Positions 27,178-35,426 are shown, counted from the stretch's first letter. The stretch is DNA of 53,213 nt from Lentisphaeria bacterium (GCA_900768515.1 CAAGDG010000158.1:1-53213); one strand, 5' to 3'. The notes: generated by a model not told the origin, from the sequence alone. A program made the numbers and translations.

Positions 27178-28143
27178 TTAGTGGTTGGCCGGCGGCGGGG
27201 GGGGCGGCGGCGGATTGCCGCCGTCATCGGGCGGTCCGCCGGCAGGTCCTCCATTGCTCCCGTTTCGGCCGCTCCGCCGGGAGGACCCGCTGCGGGAGTC
27301 GTCTTCCTTGGCGATTGCGGCGGCGGCGATTCCGGTCAGGTCGTCCTGATTGACCACGGTGATGTTTTCGTCGTCGCGGAAATCGTGACGGCGGAGCTGT
27401 TCGAGGGTGATTCCCGCCTCCTTGACCATGGCGCGGAATTGTTCGCGGGCGGCATCCTCATCCTCCTGCCGGAGTTTTTCCAGTGCGGCGTAAGCTTCCG
27501 GATTGCGTTGCCGGAGCATCCGGTTTGCCCGGGTGATCAGCATCCGGTTTGCGTTGCGGATCGACATCGGCCGGGGCCGCCCGGTGATTTCCGCAGGAAC
27601 CTGGGGCATTTCGATGCCCGCCTTGGCCGCGAGAGCCTGAAGTTTTTCCAGCGCGGCCCTGGCGTCGGTGGCCAGAAGCTTCTCAATTTCGGCGTATTCG
27701 GCCGGGAACTTTTCCTTGAGCTGGTCAATCATCTGCTGCCATGCGGCCTTCACCGCGGCCTCCGCCTCTGATGCAGCGTCCCGGTCCCGACCGGGACCTT
27801 CCCCGTGCCGGCGGTCGCCGCGATTGCCGAACGGCATCGAAATGCCGCCTTTTTCGGCAAGTTCGCGCATCTTGCTGAACGCGGCCCGGCGGTCGGTCTG
27901 CTGCAGTTTTTCGATCTCGGCGTATTCCGTCGGAAATTTTGCCTTGATTTCCTCGTTGAACTTCTGGAACGCCTCCGGGTTGAATCCGCCACGCCCGCCG
28001 CGCCCGGTGCGTCCGCCGCCGGAAGGCGCGGTGTTTTCTCCTGTGCCCGGCGCCGCCGCGGTCGGCTGATCGGATTCTGCTGCCGGCAGCAGGATGGCGC
28101 CGGCAGCGGTGAACAGCAAGGCGCAAAGTAGAACACTCTTCAT
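27178..28143 (-). CDS. Exported three-repeat protein of unknown function heading the secretion operon
   Basis: The 321-residue protein has a signal peptide (MKSVLLCALLFTAAGAILLPAAES), a Gly/Arg-rich linker, and three related helical repeats near residues 69-102, 145-178 and 213-246. Each follows a pattern P-x-E/A-Y-A-x-I/L-E-K-L-x-x-x-D-x-x-A-A, ending in a short AGI or GGI turn. The C-terminus is Ser/Gly/Arg-rich and ends with eight prolines. I recognise no family. It lies 20 bases before the GspL-like gene and is the first gene of the type II secretion operon, so an accessory envelope role is inferred. The ATG at 28143 has only a weak GGGG ribosome site. Confidence 0.72.
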   Translation of the reverse strand: MKSVLLCALLFTAAGAILLPAAESDQPTAAAPGTGENTAPSGGGRTGRGGRGGFNPEAFQKFNEEIKAKFPTEYAEIEKLQQTDRRAAFSKMRELAEKGGISMPFGNRGDRRHGEGPGRDRDAASEAEAAVKAAWQQMIDQLKEKFPAEYAEIEKLLATDARAALEKLQALAAKAGIEMPQVPAEITGRPRPMSIRNANRMLITRANRMLRQRNPEAYAALEKLRQEDEDAAREQFRAMVKEAGITLEQLRRHDFRDDENITVVNQDDLTGIAAAAIAKEDDSRSGSSRRSGRNGSNGGPAGGPPDDGGNPPPPPPPPANH

Positions 28144-28294
28144 CGTTCTGACCCCAGAGTTCAGCTTTTTTATTGTATCGATATAAGTTACACTCTTTGT
28201 TACGTAAAAAGAACTCTTTTTATTGTGTGAAACCGTTTTTTTTTCAAAAAACAGTCCACTTTGCCGGCCGGATCTGCAGAAAACTGGTTCGATC
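28144..28294 (-). promoter_or_regulatory. AT-rich leader upstream of the type II secretion operon
   Basis: This 151-bp gap separates the sugar operon from the secretion operon. The minus strand carries a TTTACG-17-TATATC arrangement and poly-A runs, but no clear consensus. It is the only plausible promoter region for the 13 downstream genes. I see no convincing terminator for the sugar operon here. Confidence 0.35.
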
Positions 28295-29302
28295 TCAACC
28301 GGAAGGTTGTTGGAGAAGCGCATGGACCGTCCGGGCGATCGCCTCCCGGAGCGGGAAGTGGGAAACCAGCCCGAGTTCCGCTTTCGCCCTCGCCGTATCC
28401 GGGACATAGCGTGGCGGCGGAACCGCCGGGTCCGGGACGCCGAGCACCTCCACCGCCGGGACCGGATCGAAGCAGCCGGCGGTCAGGCGCGCCAGTTCCG
28501 CGATCGAGACCGATTCCGGAGAGCCGACGTTGCAGATCACTCCAGGCCGTCCATCGAGCAGGATCGTCCAGAGCCAGAGCGCGAGGTCGGCCGCGTAGAG
28601 ATAGCTGCGCAGCGGCCGACCGTCGCCGGTGATCCGGATGGGACCGCCCACCAGCGCGTCCCGCAGGAAGTTGCCCGCCGCGAAGTGAAGATCGAGCGGA
28701 AGCCCCGGTCCCAGAAAGGCGAAGCAGCGGGCCGTCAGAGTCGGGACCGGCGAGGCGGCGCAGAGCTGCTCGGCGGCAAGTTTCCCGCGCCCGTAGGCGT
28801 TGACCGGGGCGCAGGGAAACTCCTCCGGAATTCGTTTGACTTCCGGAGGCTGCGTTCCGTAGACCGCGCCGGAACTGACGAAGAGCAGCCGCCGCACGCC
28901 GGCGCGCTCCGCAAAGTCGAGAAAGCGGCCGGTGCCGGAGACGATCAGGTCGTACATCTCCTCCGGTTCCTCGGCGATCATCCGGGCGCTGGCCGGGGTC
29001 GCGGCGTGGATCGCGAGGTCGAACTCTCCTGCCGGAAAGCGGAAGTCGCGGATCTCTCCGGTGACGAAGTCGAGCCTCCCCGGAACCCGGAAGCGGGGGT
29101 TCGCCCGCAGGAACCGTTCCGGGTCCCGGGAGAGCACCGTCAACCGGGCGTCGAATCCGGCCGCGAGAAATGCGGTGAGCAGCCACTTCCCGAAAAAGCC
29201 GGTCCCGCCGGAGACGAAGATCCGCTTCCCGGCGATCCGGTCGCGGAACTGGGCGAGCGAACGGCGCAGAAAATCGAGATCGTCACTTGCTGCCGTCATC
29301 AT
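28295..29302 (-). CDS. NAD(P)-dependent epimerase/dehydratase or reductase (YerF-like candidate)
   Basis: The 335-residue short-chain extended dehydrogenase has a Rossmann GGTGFFGKW motif near residue 31. The catalytic SSGAVYGTQ and YGRGK (YxxxK) are visible near 143 and 169. Relatives modify nucleotide-activated sugars in the cytoplasm. As the last gene of a ddhABC-TPP enzyme-glycosyltransferase operon, it matches the position of YerF, which reduces the 4-keto branched intermediate in the yersiniose pathway. The exact reaction is inference; a C4 epimerase is also possible. Its start overlaps the glycosyltransferase stop by 20 bases (alternative ATG three bases later). Confidence 0.8.
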   Translation of the reverse strand: MMTAASDDLDFLRRSLAQFRDRIAGKRIFVSGGTGFFGKWLLTAFLAAGFDARLTVLSRDPERFLRANPRFRVPGRLDFVTGEIRDFRFPAGEFDLAIHAATPASARMIAEEPEEMYDLIVSGTGRFLDFAERAGVRRLLFVSSGAVYGTQPPEVKRIPEEFPCAPVNAYGRGKLAAEQLCAASPVPTLTARCFAFLGPGLPLDLHFAAGNFLRDALVGGPIRITGDGRPLRSYLYAADLALWLWTILLDGRPGVICNVGSPESVSIAELARLTAGCFDPVPAVEVLGVPDPAVPPPRYVPDTARAKAELGLVSHFPLREAIARTVHALLQQPSG

Positions 29303-30239
29303 TGAAATTGATCCGTTCCTCTTCGACCACCAGCGGCTGATCCTTGACCCGGGTCCAGACGGCGCCGAGGTACTCGCCGATCACTCCGATGAAGAAGAGC
29401 TGGACCGCCGACAGAAAGAACATGCCGATCACCAGCGGCGCCAGCCCCAGGCTGAAGGTGTCCCACCAGACCAGTTTCAGCACCAGATAGACCATCGAAA
29501 TGAGAATGCAGCCGCAGCCGATCAGCATGCCGGCCAGCACCGCCAGCCGCAGCGGAAGCTTGGTGTGGTTCACAAATCCGGTCATCGCCATGTCGTAGAG
29601 GGTGAAGAAGTTGTTCTTGGTCCGGCCGGCGGTCCGCTTCTGCTGGACGAACGGTACTTCGATCCGGCGGAACCCGATCTGGGCGACCAGCCCGCGGAAA
29701 TAGGGGTAGGGGTCCCGATAGAGTTTCAAGGCGTCGATGAACCGCCGGTCGTAAAGCCCGAACCCGGTGAAGTCCCGGACCTGTTCGGTTTCGGAGAACT
29801 TCTCCAGCAGACGGTAGTAGAAGCGGCGGATTCCCGCCATCAGCGGATTTTCCCGGCTCTCCGGCTTCACCCCGCAGATCACCTGGTACCCTTCGGCATA
29901 GCGTTTCAGAAACTCCTCAAGCATCTCCGGCGGCTCCTGCAGATCGCTGCAGATGTAGAGCACCAGGTCCCCGGAGGTGTTGAGCAGCGCATTGTAGGGC
30001 GAGCGGATGTGACCGAAGTTGTTGGCGTTCAGGATCACCTTGAATTTCGGATCCCGGCCGGCAATCTCCCGCAGCACTTCGCGGGTGCCGTCGGTGGAGC
30101 GGTTGTCCGCCACCACGAACTCATAGTCGAATTCGGGATGGCGGTCGAGGACCGCGCGGGTGCGCCGGTAGAATTCCGGAATGTTTTCAACTTCGTTGTA
30201 GCAGCCGGTCGCGATGCTGAGAAGCTTCTTTTTCTCCAT
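29283..30239 (-). CDS. Family 2 glycosyltransferase, polyprenyl-phosphate glycosyltransferase type (DPM1/GtrB-like)
   Basis: The 318-residue protein has a GT-A catalytic domain: IATGCYNEVENIPEFY at the N-terminus, DNRSTDGT near 45-52 and the metal-binding SDLQEPPE near 98. Two C-terminal membrane helices near 230-300 (LAVLAGMLIGCGCILISMVYLVL and MFFLSAVQLFFIGVIGEYLG) follow, as in polyprenyl-phosphate sugar transferases. It would transfer a sugar from a nucleotide donor to a lipid carrier on the cytoplasmic face. It starts two bases after the TPP enzyme stop and overlaps the next gene. Whether it uses the sugar made by this operon is inferred. Confidence 0.88.
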   Translation of the reverse strand: MEKKKLLSIATGCYNEVENIPEFYRRTRAVLDRHPEFDYEFVVADNRSTDGTREVLREIAGRDPKFKVILNANNFGHIRSPYNALLNTSGDLVLYICSDLQEPPEMLEEFLKRYAEGYQVICGVKPESRENPLMAGIRRFYYRLLEKFSETEQVRDFTGFGLYDRRFIDALKLYRDPYPYFRGLVAQIGFRRIEVPFVQQKRTAGRTKNNFFTLYDMAMTGFVNHTKLPLRLAVLAGMLIGCGCILISMVYLVLKLVWWDTFSLGLAPLVIGMFFLSAVQLFFIGVIGEYLGAVWTRVKDQPLVVEEERINFNDDGSK

Positions 30240-30241
30240 TT

Positions 30242-32041
30242 CTAAAAATCCTCCGGGAGGGGCGGAATGAGCATGTTGCGCCGGAACTCCTCCCGCGGCA
30301 GGAAGGGGGCGAGGTCCTCCAGCGGCGCGGAGACCATGGTCCCGTCCGGCAGTTGTTTTGAAGCGGCTTTGGGACCGAGCCGCTCGAAGGGATCGGTCAT
30401 CACCTCGACCAGTGCCGGACCGGGGACGGCCAGAATTTCCGGAAGTCGCTTTTCCGCCTCGGCGTTGGTCCGGAGCCGGCAAAATGCAAGTCCGTAGGCC
30501 CCCGCCAGTTTTTCCAGTTCGGGCAGCACCACTCCGGAACCGGCTTCGGAACCGACAAAATGTCCGCCGAAGTAGCTCTTCTGGGTCTGCTTGATCGAGA
30601 GGTAACCCGCGTTGTTGTAAACGAAAATCTTCAACGGCAGCCGCCGGAACCGGACCGTCTGAAGCTCCTGCAGATTCATCTGCAGACTGCCGTCTCCGGT
30701 CAGGCAGATTGTTTCGCGCCCGCCGCCGGCCAGCGCCGCTCCGATCGCCGCCGGCAGACCGTATCCCATCGACGCGCATCCGACGTTGGCGAAGACCCGC
30801 ATCCCCGCCCGGACCGGCAGCGCCTGAAAGGTGCTGGTGTAGGCGGTCCCGTTGCCGGTGACGACGATCTCGTCTCCCCGCAGAGCGCGGCCGAGCAGTT
30901 CCGGAAACGCATAGCTGGAGACGTAGTCGGTCCGCTCCCGGTGTTCCGGAAGCACCACCGGATAGGCGGCGCGGACCCGGCGGCAGTAGGCGAGCCACTC
31001 CGGACGCGGCGGAAGTTCCGGCAGCTGTTTCCGCAGCTCCTTCAGAAACTCCCCCGCGTCGCAGCAGAGCGGCAGATCCGGGCGGAAGGTCGGCTTGGCC
31101 AGCTCCCCCGGATCGATGTCCACCATGATCCGGAAGGCCGCGCGCGCGGTGCTTTCAAATGCGAATCCGATCACCCGCAAGCTCATCCGGGCCCCGATCA
31201 CCAGCACCAGGTCGGCGTTCTGCAGAATGAAGTTGGCTCCCCGTTCCCCGAGGATGCCGGGGCGGCCGAAGAAGAGCGGAGAATCCGATGCGATCAGGTC
31301 GATCCCCGAGATCGAGGTCAGGACCGGAATCCCCGCCTCTGCCGCGTACTCCCGGAAAAGCTCCCGCGCCCCGGAGAGCGTCACCCCGTTTCCGGCGACG
31401 ATCACCGGCCGTTCCGCCCGGCGGAGGCGTTCGGCGGCCTCCGCGACCGCGGCGGGGGAGGGGGACGGCTCCGGCACGGGTTCCGGTCCCGGAGCGAGTC
31501 GTGACCCGTCTCCGACATCGGCCGCCTGCACGTCGAGCGGCAGATCGATCCAGACCGGTCCGGGTCTGCCGCTCCGGGCAAGGTGCCAGGCGTTTTCGAG
31601 CACGTACCGCAGCCGGGCGGGATCGGTCACGCAGGTCGCAAGTTTGGTGATCGGGCGGACCAGGTCGATGATGTTCAGCTCCTGGTCGCCGAGCTGGCGC
31701 GGTTTCGGACCCGCCCCCGCCGGGAGCATGGTCGAGGTCTTGACCTGTCCGGAGAGCACGATCATCGGAATCGAGTCAAGCCACGCCCCCGCCACCCCGG
31801 TGATCGCGTTGGTCCCGCCGGGACCGCTGGTCACGCAGACGACCCCCGGCAGTCCGGAGATCCGCGCGTACCCTTCCGCCGCCATCGCGCAGGCCTGTTC
31901 GTGCAGGTTGCAGACATATTCGATCCGCTTCTCCCGTCCGATGGCGTCGTCCAGATGCATCGCCCCGCCGCCGGTGACCAGGAAGATGTGCCGGATCCCG
32001 CGGTCGGCCAGAAACCGGATGATGTAGTCGGCCGCCCTCAT
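30242..32041 (-). CDS. Thiamine-diphosphate-dependent acetolactate-synthase-like enzyme (YerE-like candidate)
   Basis: The 599-residue enzyme has the three TPP-family domains. The catalytic Glu lies in NLHEQACAMAAEGYAR near 50. The TPP-binding GDGSLQ...YNN motif falls near 445-475. The central domain resembles the FAD/transhydrogenase-like domain of acetohydroxyacid synthases. It resembles IlvB-type proteins found in surface-polysaccharide clusters rather than housekeeping AHAS, and no IlvN partner is nearby. Immediately after ddhC (four-base overlap) it matches the position of YerE, which adds a two-carbon unit from pyruvate to CDP-4-keto-3,6-dideoxyglucose. That substrate assignment is contextual and needs testing. 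Confidence 0.85.
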   Translation of the reverse strand: MRAADYIIRFLADRGIRHIFLVTGGGAMHLDDAIGREKRIEYVCNLHEQACAMAAEGYARISGLPGVVCVTSGPGGTNAITGVAGAWLDSIPMIVLSGQVKTSTMLPAGAGPKPRQLGDQELNIIDLVRPITKLATCVTDPARLRYVLENAWHLARSGRPGPVWIDLPLDVQAADVGDGSRLAPGPEPVPEPSPSPAAVAEAAERLRRAERPVIVAGNGVTLSGARELFREYAAEAGIPVLTSISGIDLIASDSPLFFGRPGILGERGANFILQNADLVLVIGARMSLRVIGFAFESTARAAFRIMVDIDPGELAKPTFRPDLPLCCDAGEFLKELRKQLPELPPRPEWLAYCRRVRAAYPVVLPEHRERTDYVSSYAFPELLGRALRGDEIVVTGNGTAYTSTFQALPVRAGMRVFANVGCASMGYGLPAAIGAALAGGGRETICLTGDGSLQMNLQELQTVRFRRLPLKIFVYNNAGYLSIKQTQKSYFGGHFVGSEAGSGVVLPELEKLAGAYGLAFCRLRTNAEAEKRLPEILAVPGPALVEVMTDPFERLGPKAASKQLPDGTMVSAPLEDLAPFLPREEFRRNMLIPPLPEDF

Positions 32042-33375
32042 CGGGCCTCCCCCCGGCAGAAGGCGCGGACGCTTTCGGCCATGTATTCCAGTTTTTCCGG
32101 GGTCATGCCGGGATAGACGCCGATCCAGAGCGCGTCGCGCATGATCCGGTCGGTCGCGTCGAGGGGGCCGGCGATCCGGTAGTCGACCCCCGGGGTCAGG
32201 GGCTCAAAGCAGGGGTGGCGGGTCAGGTTCCCTGCGAAGAGGTTGCGCGTCTGGATGTTGCGGGACTCCAGAAAGCGGGCCAGTTCGTTGCGGGTGAAGC
32301 GGGCCTCCCCGGTCAGCGTCATCAGAAATCCGAACCAGGCCGGATCGCTCTCCGGATATTTTTCCAGGAGGCGCAGTTCCGGAAGTCCCCGGAGCGCTTC
32401 GTGGAGCTGCCGGAAGTTCCGCTTGCGTTTTTCGACGAAATCCGGAAGCTTCTCCAGCTGGGCGCAGCCGATTGCCGCCTGCATGTCGCTCGCTTTGAGG
32501 TTGTATCCGAAATGGCTGTAGACGTATTTGTGGTCGTATCCGGGCGGCAGCGAACCATACTGTTTCGTGAACCGGCAGCCGCAGGTGTTGTCTTTCCCGG
32601 ACTCGCACCAGCAGTCGCGTCCCCAGTCGCGCACCGAGAGCATGATCTTTTTCAGCAACGGGTTGTCGGTGTAGGCCGCGCCTCCTTCGCCCATGGTCAT
32701 GTGGTGCGGCGGATAGAAGCTCGACGTCCCGATGTCGCCCCAGGTCCCGGTGAGTCTGCCGTCGAACCGGGAGCCGAGCGCGTCGCAGTTGTCCTCGATC
32801 AGCCAGAGCCGGTGGCGGTCGCAGAACGCCTTGACCTTCGCCAGATCGAACGGGTTGCCCAGCGTATGGGCGATCATCACCGCCCGCGTCCGTTCCGAAA
32901 GCGCCGCCTCAAGAAGCGCCGGGTCCGGATTGGCGGTCCCGGGGTCGACGTCGATGAAGACCGGAACCGCCCCGTACTGCACGATCGGCGCCACCGTGGT
33001 CGGAAAGCCGCAGGCCGCGGTGATCACCTCGTCGCCGCGCCGGATCCGCCGCTCGCCCAGTAGCGGACTGGTCAGCGCGGTGAAGGCGAGCAGATTGGCC
33101 GAGGAGCCCGAGTTGACCAGCAGCGCGAACCGGACGCCGAGATATGCCGCAAGTTTCTGTTCGAAGGCGCGCGAAAACCTGCCGTAGGTCAGCCAGAACT
33201 CCAGTCCGGAATCGACCAGGTTGACCAGCTCCTTCTCATCGAAGACCCGCCCCGCGTAACCGATCCGGGTCTCCCCGGGACGGAAGGACGCCGTCTGTCC
33301 GGGAAGGTGGGCCAGCCGGAAATATTCCGCCGTTTTTTCAAGAATTTCCCGGCGCAATGCTTCTATTTTGTCCAT
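32038..33375 (-). CDS. ddhC: CDP-6-deoxy-4-hexulose-3-dehydrase, E1 (RfbH/DdhC)
   Basis: The 445-residue PMP-dependent enzyme keeps the diagnostic features of E1. The [2Fe-2S] ligand pattern C-X57-C-X-C-X7-C is exact: DNCDALGS supplies the first Cys and DCWCESGKDNTC the other three. His in FYPPHHMT replaces the usual PLP-binding Lys. E1 removes the C3 hydroxyl from CDP-4-keto-6-deoxyglucose with electrons from the E3 reductase. It overlaps the upstream ddhB by 13 bases and the TPP-enzyme gene by four. The start at 33375 matches family length (about 437 residues); upstream in-frame sequence is antisense-like filler. No E3 gene is in the window. Confidence 0.95.
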   Translation of the reverse strand: MDKIEALRREILEKTAEYFRLAHLPGQTASFRPGETRIGYAGRVFDEKELVNLVDSGLEFWLTYGRFSRAFEQKLAAYLGVRFALLVNSGSSANLLAFTALTSPLLGERRIRRGDEVITAACGFPTTVAPIVQYGAVPVFIDVDPGTANPDPALLEAALSERTRAVMIAHTLGNPFDLAKVKAFCDRHRLWLIEDNCDALGSRFDGRLTGTWGDIGTSSFYPPHHMTMGEGGAAYTDNPLLKKIMLSVRDWGRDCWCESGKDNTCGCRFTKQYGSLPPGYDHKYVYSHFGYNLKASDMQAAIGCAQLEKLPDFVEKRKRNFRQLHEALRGLPELRLLEKYPESDPAWFGFLMTLTGEARFTRNELARFLESRNIQTRNLFAGNLTRHPCFEPLTPGVDYRIAGPLDATDRIMRDALWIGVYPGMTPEKLEYMAESVRAFCRGEAR

Positions 33376-34436
33376 TCCAGCTCCTTCCGGGCGGCTGCGG
33401 CACAGTATTCCGCCAGCACCTCCCGGCTTGTTGTCCGCCCCTCCTCGTGAAACGCGCGGTACCATTCCGCGGTGCGGCGGAACGCCTCGGCCGCACTCCA
33501 GACCGGACGCCATCCGAGCCGGCCGCGCGCTTTCCCGGAATCGAGCCGGAGCACCCCGGCCTCGTGGGGAGCGTCCTTCTCCGGCGGGCGGCACCGGAAG
33601 CGGAACGCCGGCCACGCCGCTGCCAGCAGTTTCGCCGCCGCTTCGACGGAGAGGCTCTCCTCTTCGGGCGGACCGAAATTCCACGCCTCCGCGAACTCCC
33701 GCTCTCCCTTGAGCAGCTTCGCTCCGAGTGCGAGATAACCGCTCAGAGGATCGAGCACGTGCTGGAAGGGGCGGATCGAGCCGGGATTGCGCAGCTCCGC
33801 CACTTCGCCGGCCGCCGCCGCCCGGACCAGATCCGGCACCAGCCGGTCTTCCGCCCAGTCGCCGCCGCCGATCACATTGCCGGCCCGGGCGCTGGCCGGC
33901 AGCAGTCTGCCGCCGGAGAAGAAACTGCGGCGGTAGCAGGCGATCGCCAGTTCCGCGCACCCTTTCGAGGCGCTGTAGGGGTCGAAGCCGCCCATCGGGT
34001 CGGTTTCGCGGTATCCTTCCGGGCGCTCCCGGTTCTCGTAACATTTGTCGCTGGTCACGGCGACCGCCGCCCGCACGGATTCGCACGCCCGGCATCCGTC
34101 GAGCAGGTTGATGGTGCCCATTACGTTGACCGCGAAAGTCGCGGCCGGCTCCCGGTAGGAGCGGCGGACCAGCGGCTGCGCGGCCAGATGGAAGACGATC
34201 TCCGGGCGGAACTCCACGATCGACCGGCGGACCGCTCCGGCGTCGCGCAGATCGCGCCATTCCGACCGGCAGCCGAGTGCGAGGCAGGCGAAGTGGTTCG
34301 GCCGGGTTTCCGGCGGGAGCGCAACTCCGAGCACCTCCGCGCCGAGCGTCTCCAGAAAGAGCGTCAGCCAGCTGCCTTTGAAGCCGGAGTGTCCGGTGAC
34401 CAGAACCCGTTTCCCCCGATAGATGTCGTCAAACAT
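33363..34436 (-). CDS. ddhB: CDP-glucose 4,6-dehydratase (RfbG/DdhB)
   Basis: The 357-residue short-chain extended dehydrogenase has TGHSGFKGSWL at the N-terminus, the FHLAAQPLVRRSY segment, catalytic VTSDKCYEN and YSASKGCAEL (YxxxK), and ARAGNVIGGGDWAEDRLVPD, all characteristic of CDP-glucose 4,6-dehydratase. It converts CDP-glucose to CDP-4-keto-6-deoxyglucose using bound NAD. Start at 34436 lies two bases after the ddhA stop. Length matches the family (about 357). Function and order in the operon are strongly supported. Confidence 0.95.
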   Translation of the reverse strand: MFDDIYRGKRVLVTGHSGFKGSWLTLFLETLGAEVLGVALPPETRPNHFACLALGCRSEWRDLRDAGAVRRSIVEFRPEIVFHLAAQPLVRRSYREPAATFAVNVMGTINLLDGCRACESVRAAVAVTSDKCYENRERPEGYRETDPMGGFDPYSASKGCAELAIACYRRSFFSGGRLLPASARAGNVIGGGDWAEDRLVPDLVRAAAAGEVAELRNPGSIRPFQHVLDPLSGYLALGAKLLKGEREFAEAWNFGPPEEESLSVEAAAKLLAAAWPAFRFRCRPPEKDAPHEAGVLRLDSGKARGRLGWRPVWSAAEAFRRTAEWYRAFHEEGRTTSREVLAEYCAAAARKELEWTK

Positions 34437-34438
34437 GG

Positions 34439-35242
34439 TTATTTCCAATAGCGGGTCCACGGCGCATGGCCGGACTCCCAGAGTTGATTGAGCAGCTGGT
34501 ATTCGCGGGGCGTGTCCATGCACTGCCAGAAACCGTCGTGGGGAAACGCTCCCATGGTGCGGTCCCGGACCGCTTCCCGCATCGGGCGGCGTTCGAAGAA
34601 GTCGTCGTCGCACCCTTCCGGCAGGTAGCGGTCGAGGAATTCCCGGTTCACCGCCATGAAGCCGCCGTTGATGTAGCCGGCGATGCGGGAGGGTTTCTCT
34701 GCGAAGCTCTCGACGGTCTCCCCGTCGAACTGCAGCTCGCCGAATCGTCCCTCCGGATGGACCGCCGCGACGGTCAGCAGTTTTCCGCTCCTCCGGTGGG
34801 CGGCGAGCAGCGCTCCGATGTCGAGGTCGGAGAGTCCGTCGCCGTAGGTCAGGAAGAACTCCCGGTCCTCCGGCGCGAGATAGCGGGCGGCGCGGAGGAC
34901 ACGCCCTCCGGTCATGGTTTCGATTCCGGTATCGGTCAGCGTCACCTCCCACTCCTCTTCGGGGGCGTTGCCGTGGTAGCGGATCTTCTCCCGGTTGCCG
35001 AGGGTCAGCGTCACGTCGGAGGTGCGGGCGCGGAAATTCAGAAAGTAGTCGACGAAACATTCGCGCTTGTAACCGAGGCAGAGGATGAAACGGCGGACTC
35101 CGAATGCGGCGTAGGTGCGCATGATGTGCCAGACGATCGGCTGTTCTCCGATCGGCACCATCGGTTTGGGCAGCAGTTCGGTCACTTCGCGCAGCCGGGT
35201 GCCCCTGCCTCCGCACAGAATCATCACCGGCGGCATGGTCAT
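34439..35242 (-). CDS. ddhA: Glucose-1-phosphate cytidylyltransferase (RfbF/DdhA)
   Basis: The 267-residue nucleotidyltransferase has GGRGTRLREVTELLPKPMVPIG, then GYKRECFVDYFLNF and TYGDGLSD, the RfbF signatures. It makes CDP-glucose from CTP and glucose 1-phosphate, the first step of CDP-3,6-dideoxyhexose synthesis. The ATG at 35242 has GGGG seven bases upstream; an upstream in-frame reading to 35368 would cross the promoter and is rejected. It is the first gene of the six-gene operon. Length matches the family (about 257). Confidence 0.95.
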   Translation of the reverse strand: MTMPPVMILCGGRGTRLREVTELLPKPMVPIGEQPIVWHIMRTYAAFGVRRFILCLGYKRECFVDYFLNFRARTSDVTLTLGNREKIRYHGNAPEEEWEVTLTDTGIETMTGGRVLRAARYLAPEDREFFLTYGDGLSDLDIGALLAAHRRSGKLLTVAAVHPEGRFGELQFDGETVESFAEKPSRIAGYINGGFMAVNREFLDRYLPEGCDDDFFERRPMREAVRDRTMGAFPHDGFWQCMDTPREYQLLNQLWESGHAPWTRYWK

Positions 35243-35302
35243 GGCGTGTCCCCTTCGAGTTAACGGTCCGGGAATCGTTTCCCTTGATATTACAGTATAC
35301 CT

Positions 35303-35330
35303 AATATAACCGGACCGGACGCGATTGCAA
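35303..35330 (-). promoter_or_regulatory. Candidate sigma-70 promoter of the dideoxysugar operon
   Basis: On the minus strand TTGCAA and TATATT are separated by 16 bases, about 60 bases upstream of the ddhA ATG. Its -35 box lies inside the left arm of an 11-bp inverted repeat. Confidence 0.6.
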
Positions 35331-35371
35331 GCGCCGCAGGCCGGATTCCGCGCATCCCCGGCTTGCAATCG
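35322..35371. repeat. Perfect 11-bp inverted repeat linking two divergent promoters
   Basis: CGATTGCAAGC at 35322-35332 and its exact reverse complement GCTTGCAATCG at 35361-35371 flank a 28-bp spacer. Each arm contains the -35 TTGCAA box of one promoter: ddhA to the left and araC-type to the right. The arms may be a shared operator, mirrored -35 elements, or both. Confidence 0.8.
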
Positions 35372-35391
35372 GCCGTTTCCACCGTTATAGT
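35363..35391 (+). promoter_or_regulatory. Candidate sigma-70 promoter of the AraC-family regulator
   Basis: TTGCAA and TATAGT are separated by 17 bases, about 36 bases upstream of the ATG at 35427. A small inverted repeat GAACT-GCA-AGTTC at 35397-35409 lies at the predicted transcription start and may be an autoregulatory site. Confidence 0.6.
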
Positions 35392-35426
35392 AGGACGAAC
35401 TGCAAGTTCGGAAAGGGGGAAGGAAA

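Noticed and set aside
33376..34260. Upstream in-frame extension of ddhC
   Set aside because: It overlaps the complete ddhB gene, and the ATG at 33375 gives the expected family length.
35243..35368. Upstream in-frame extension of ddhA
   Set aside because: It would include the candidate promoter and has no ribosome site; the ATG at 35242 has GGGG at good spacing.
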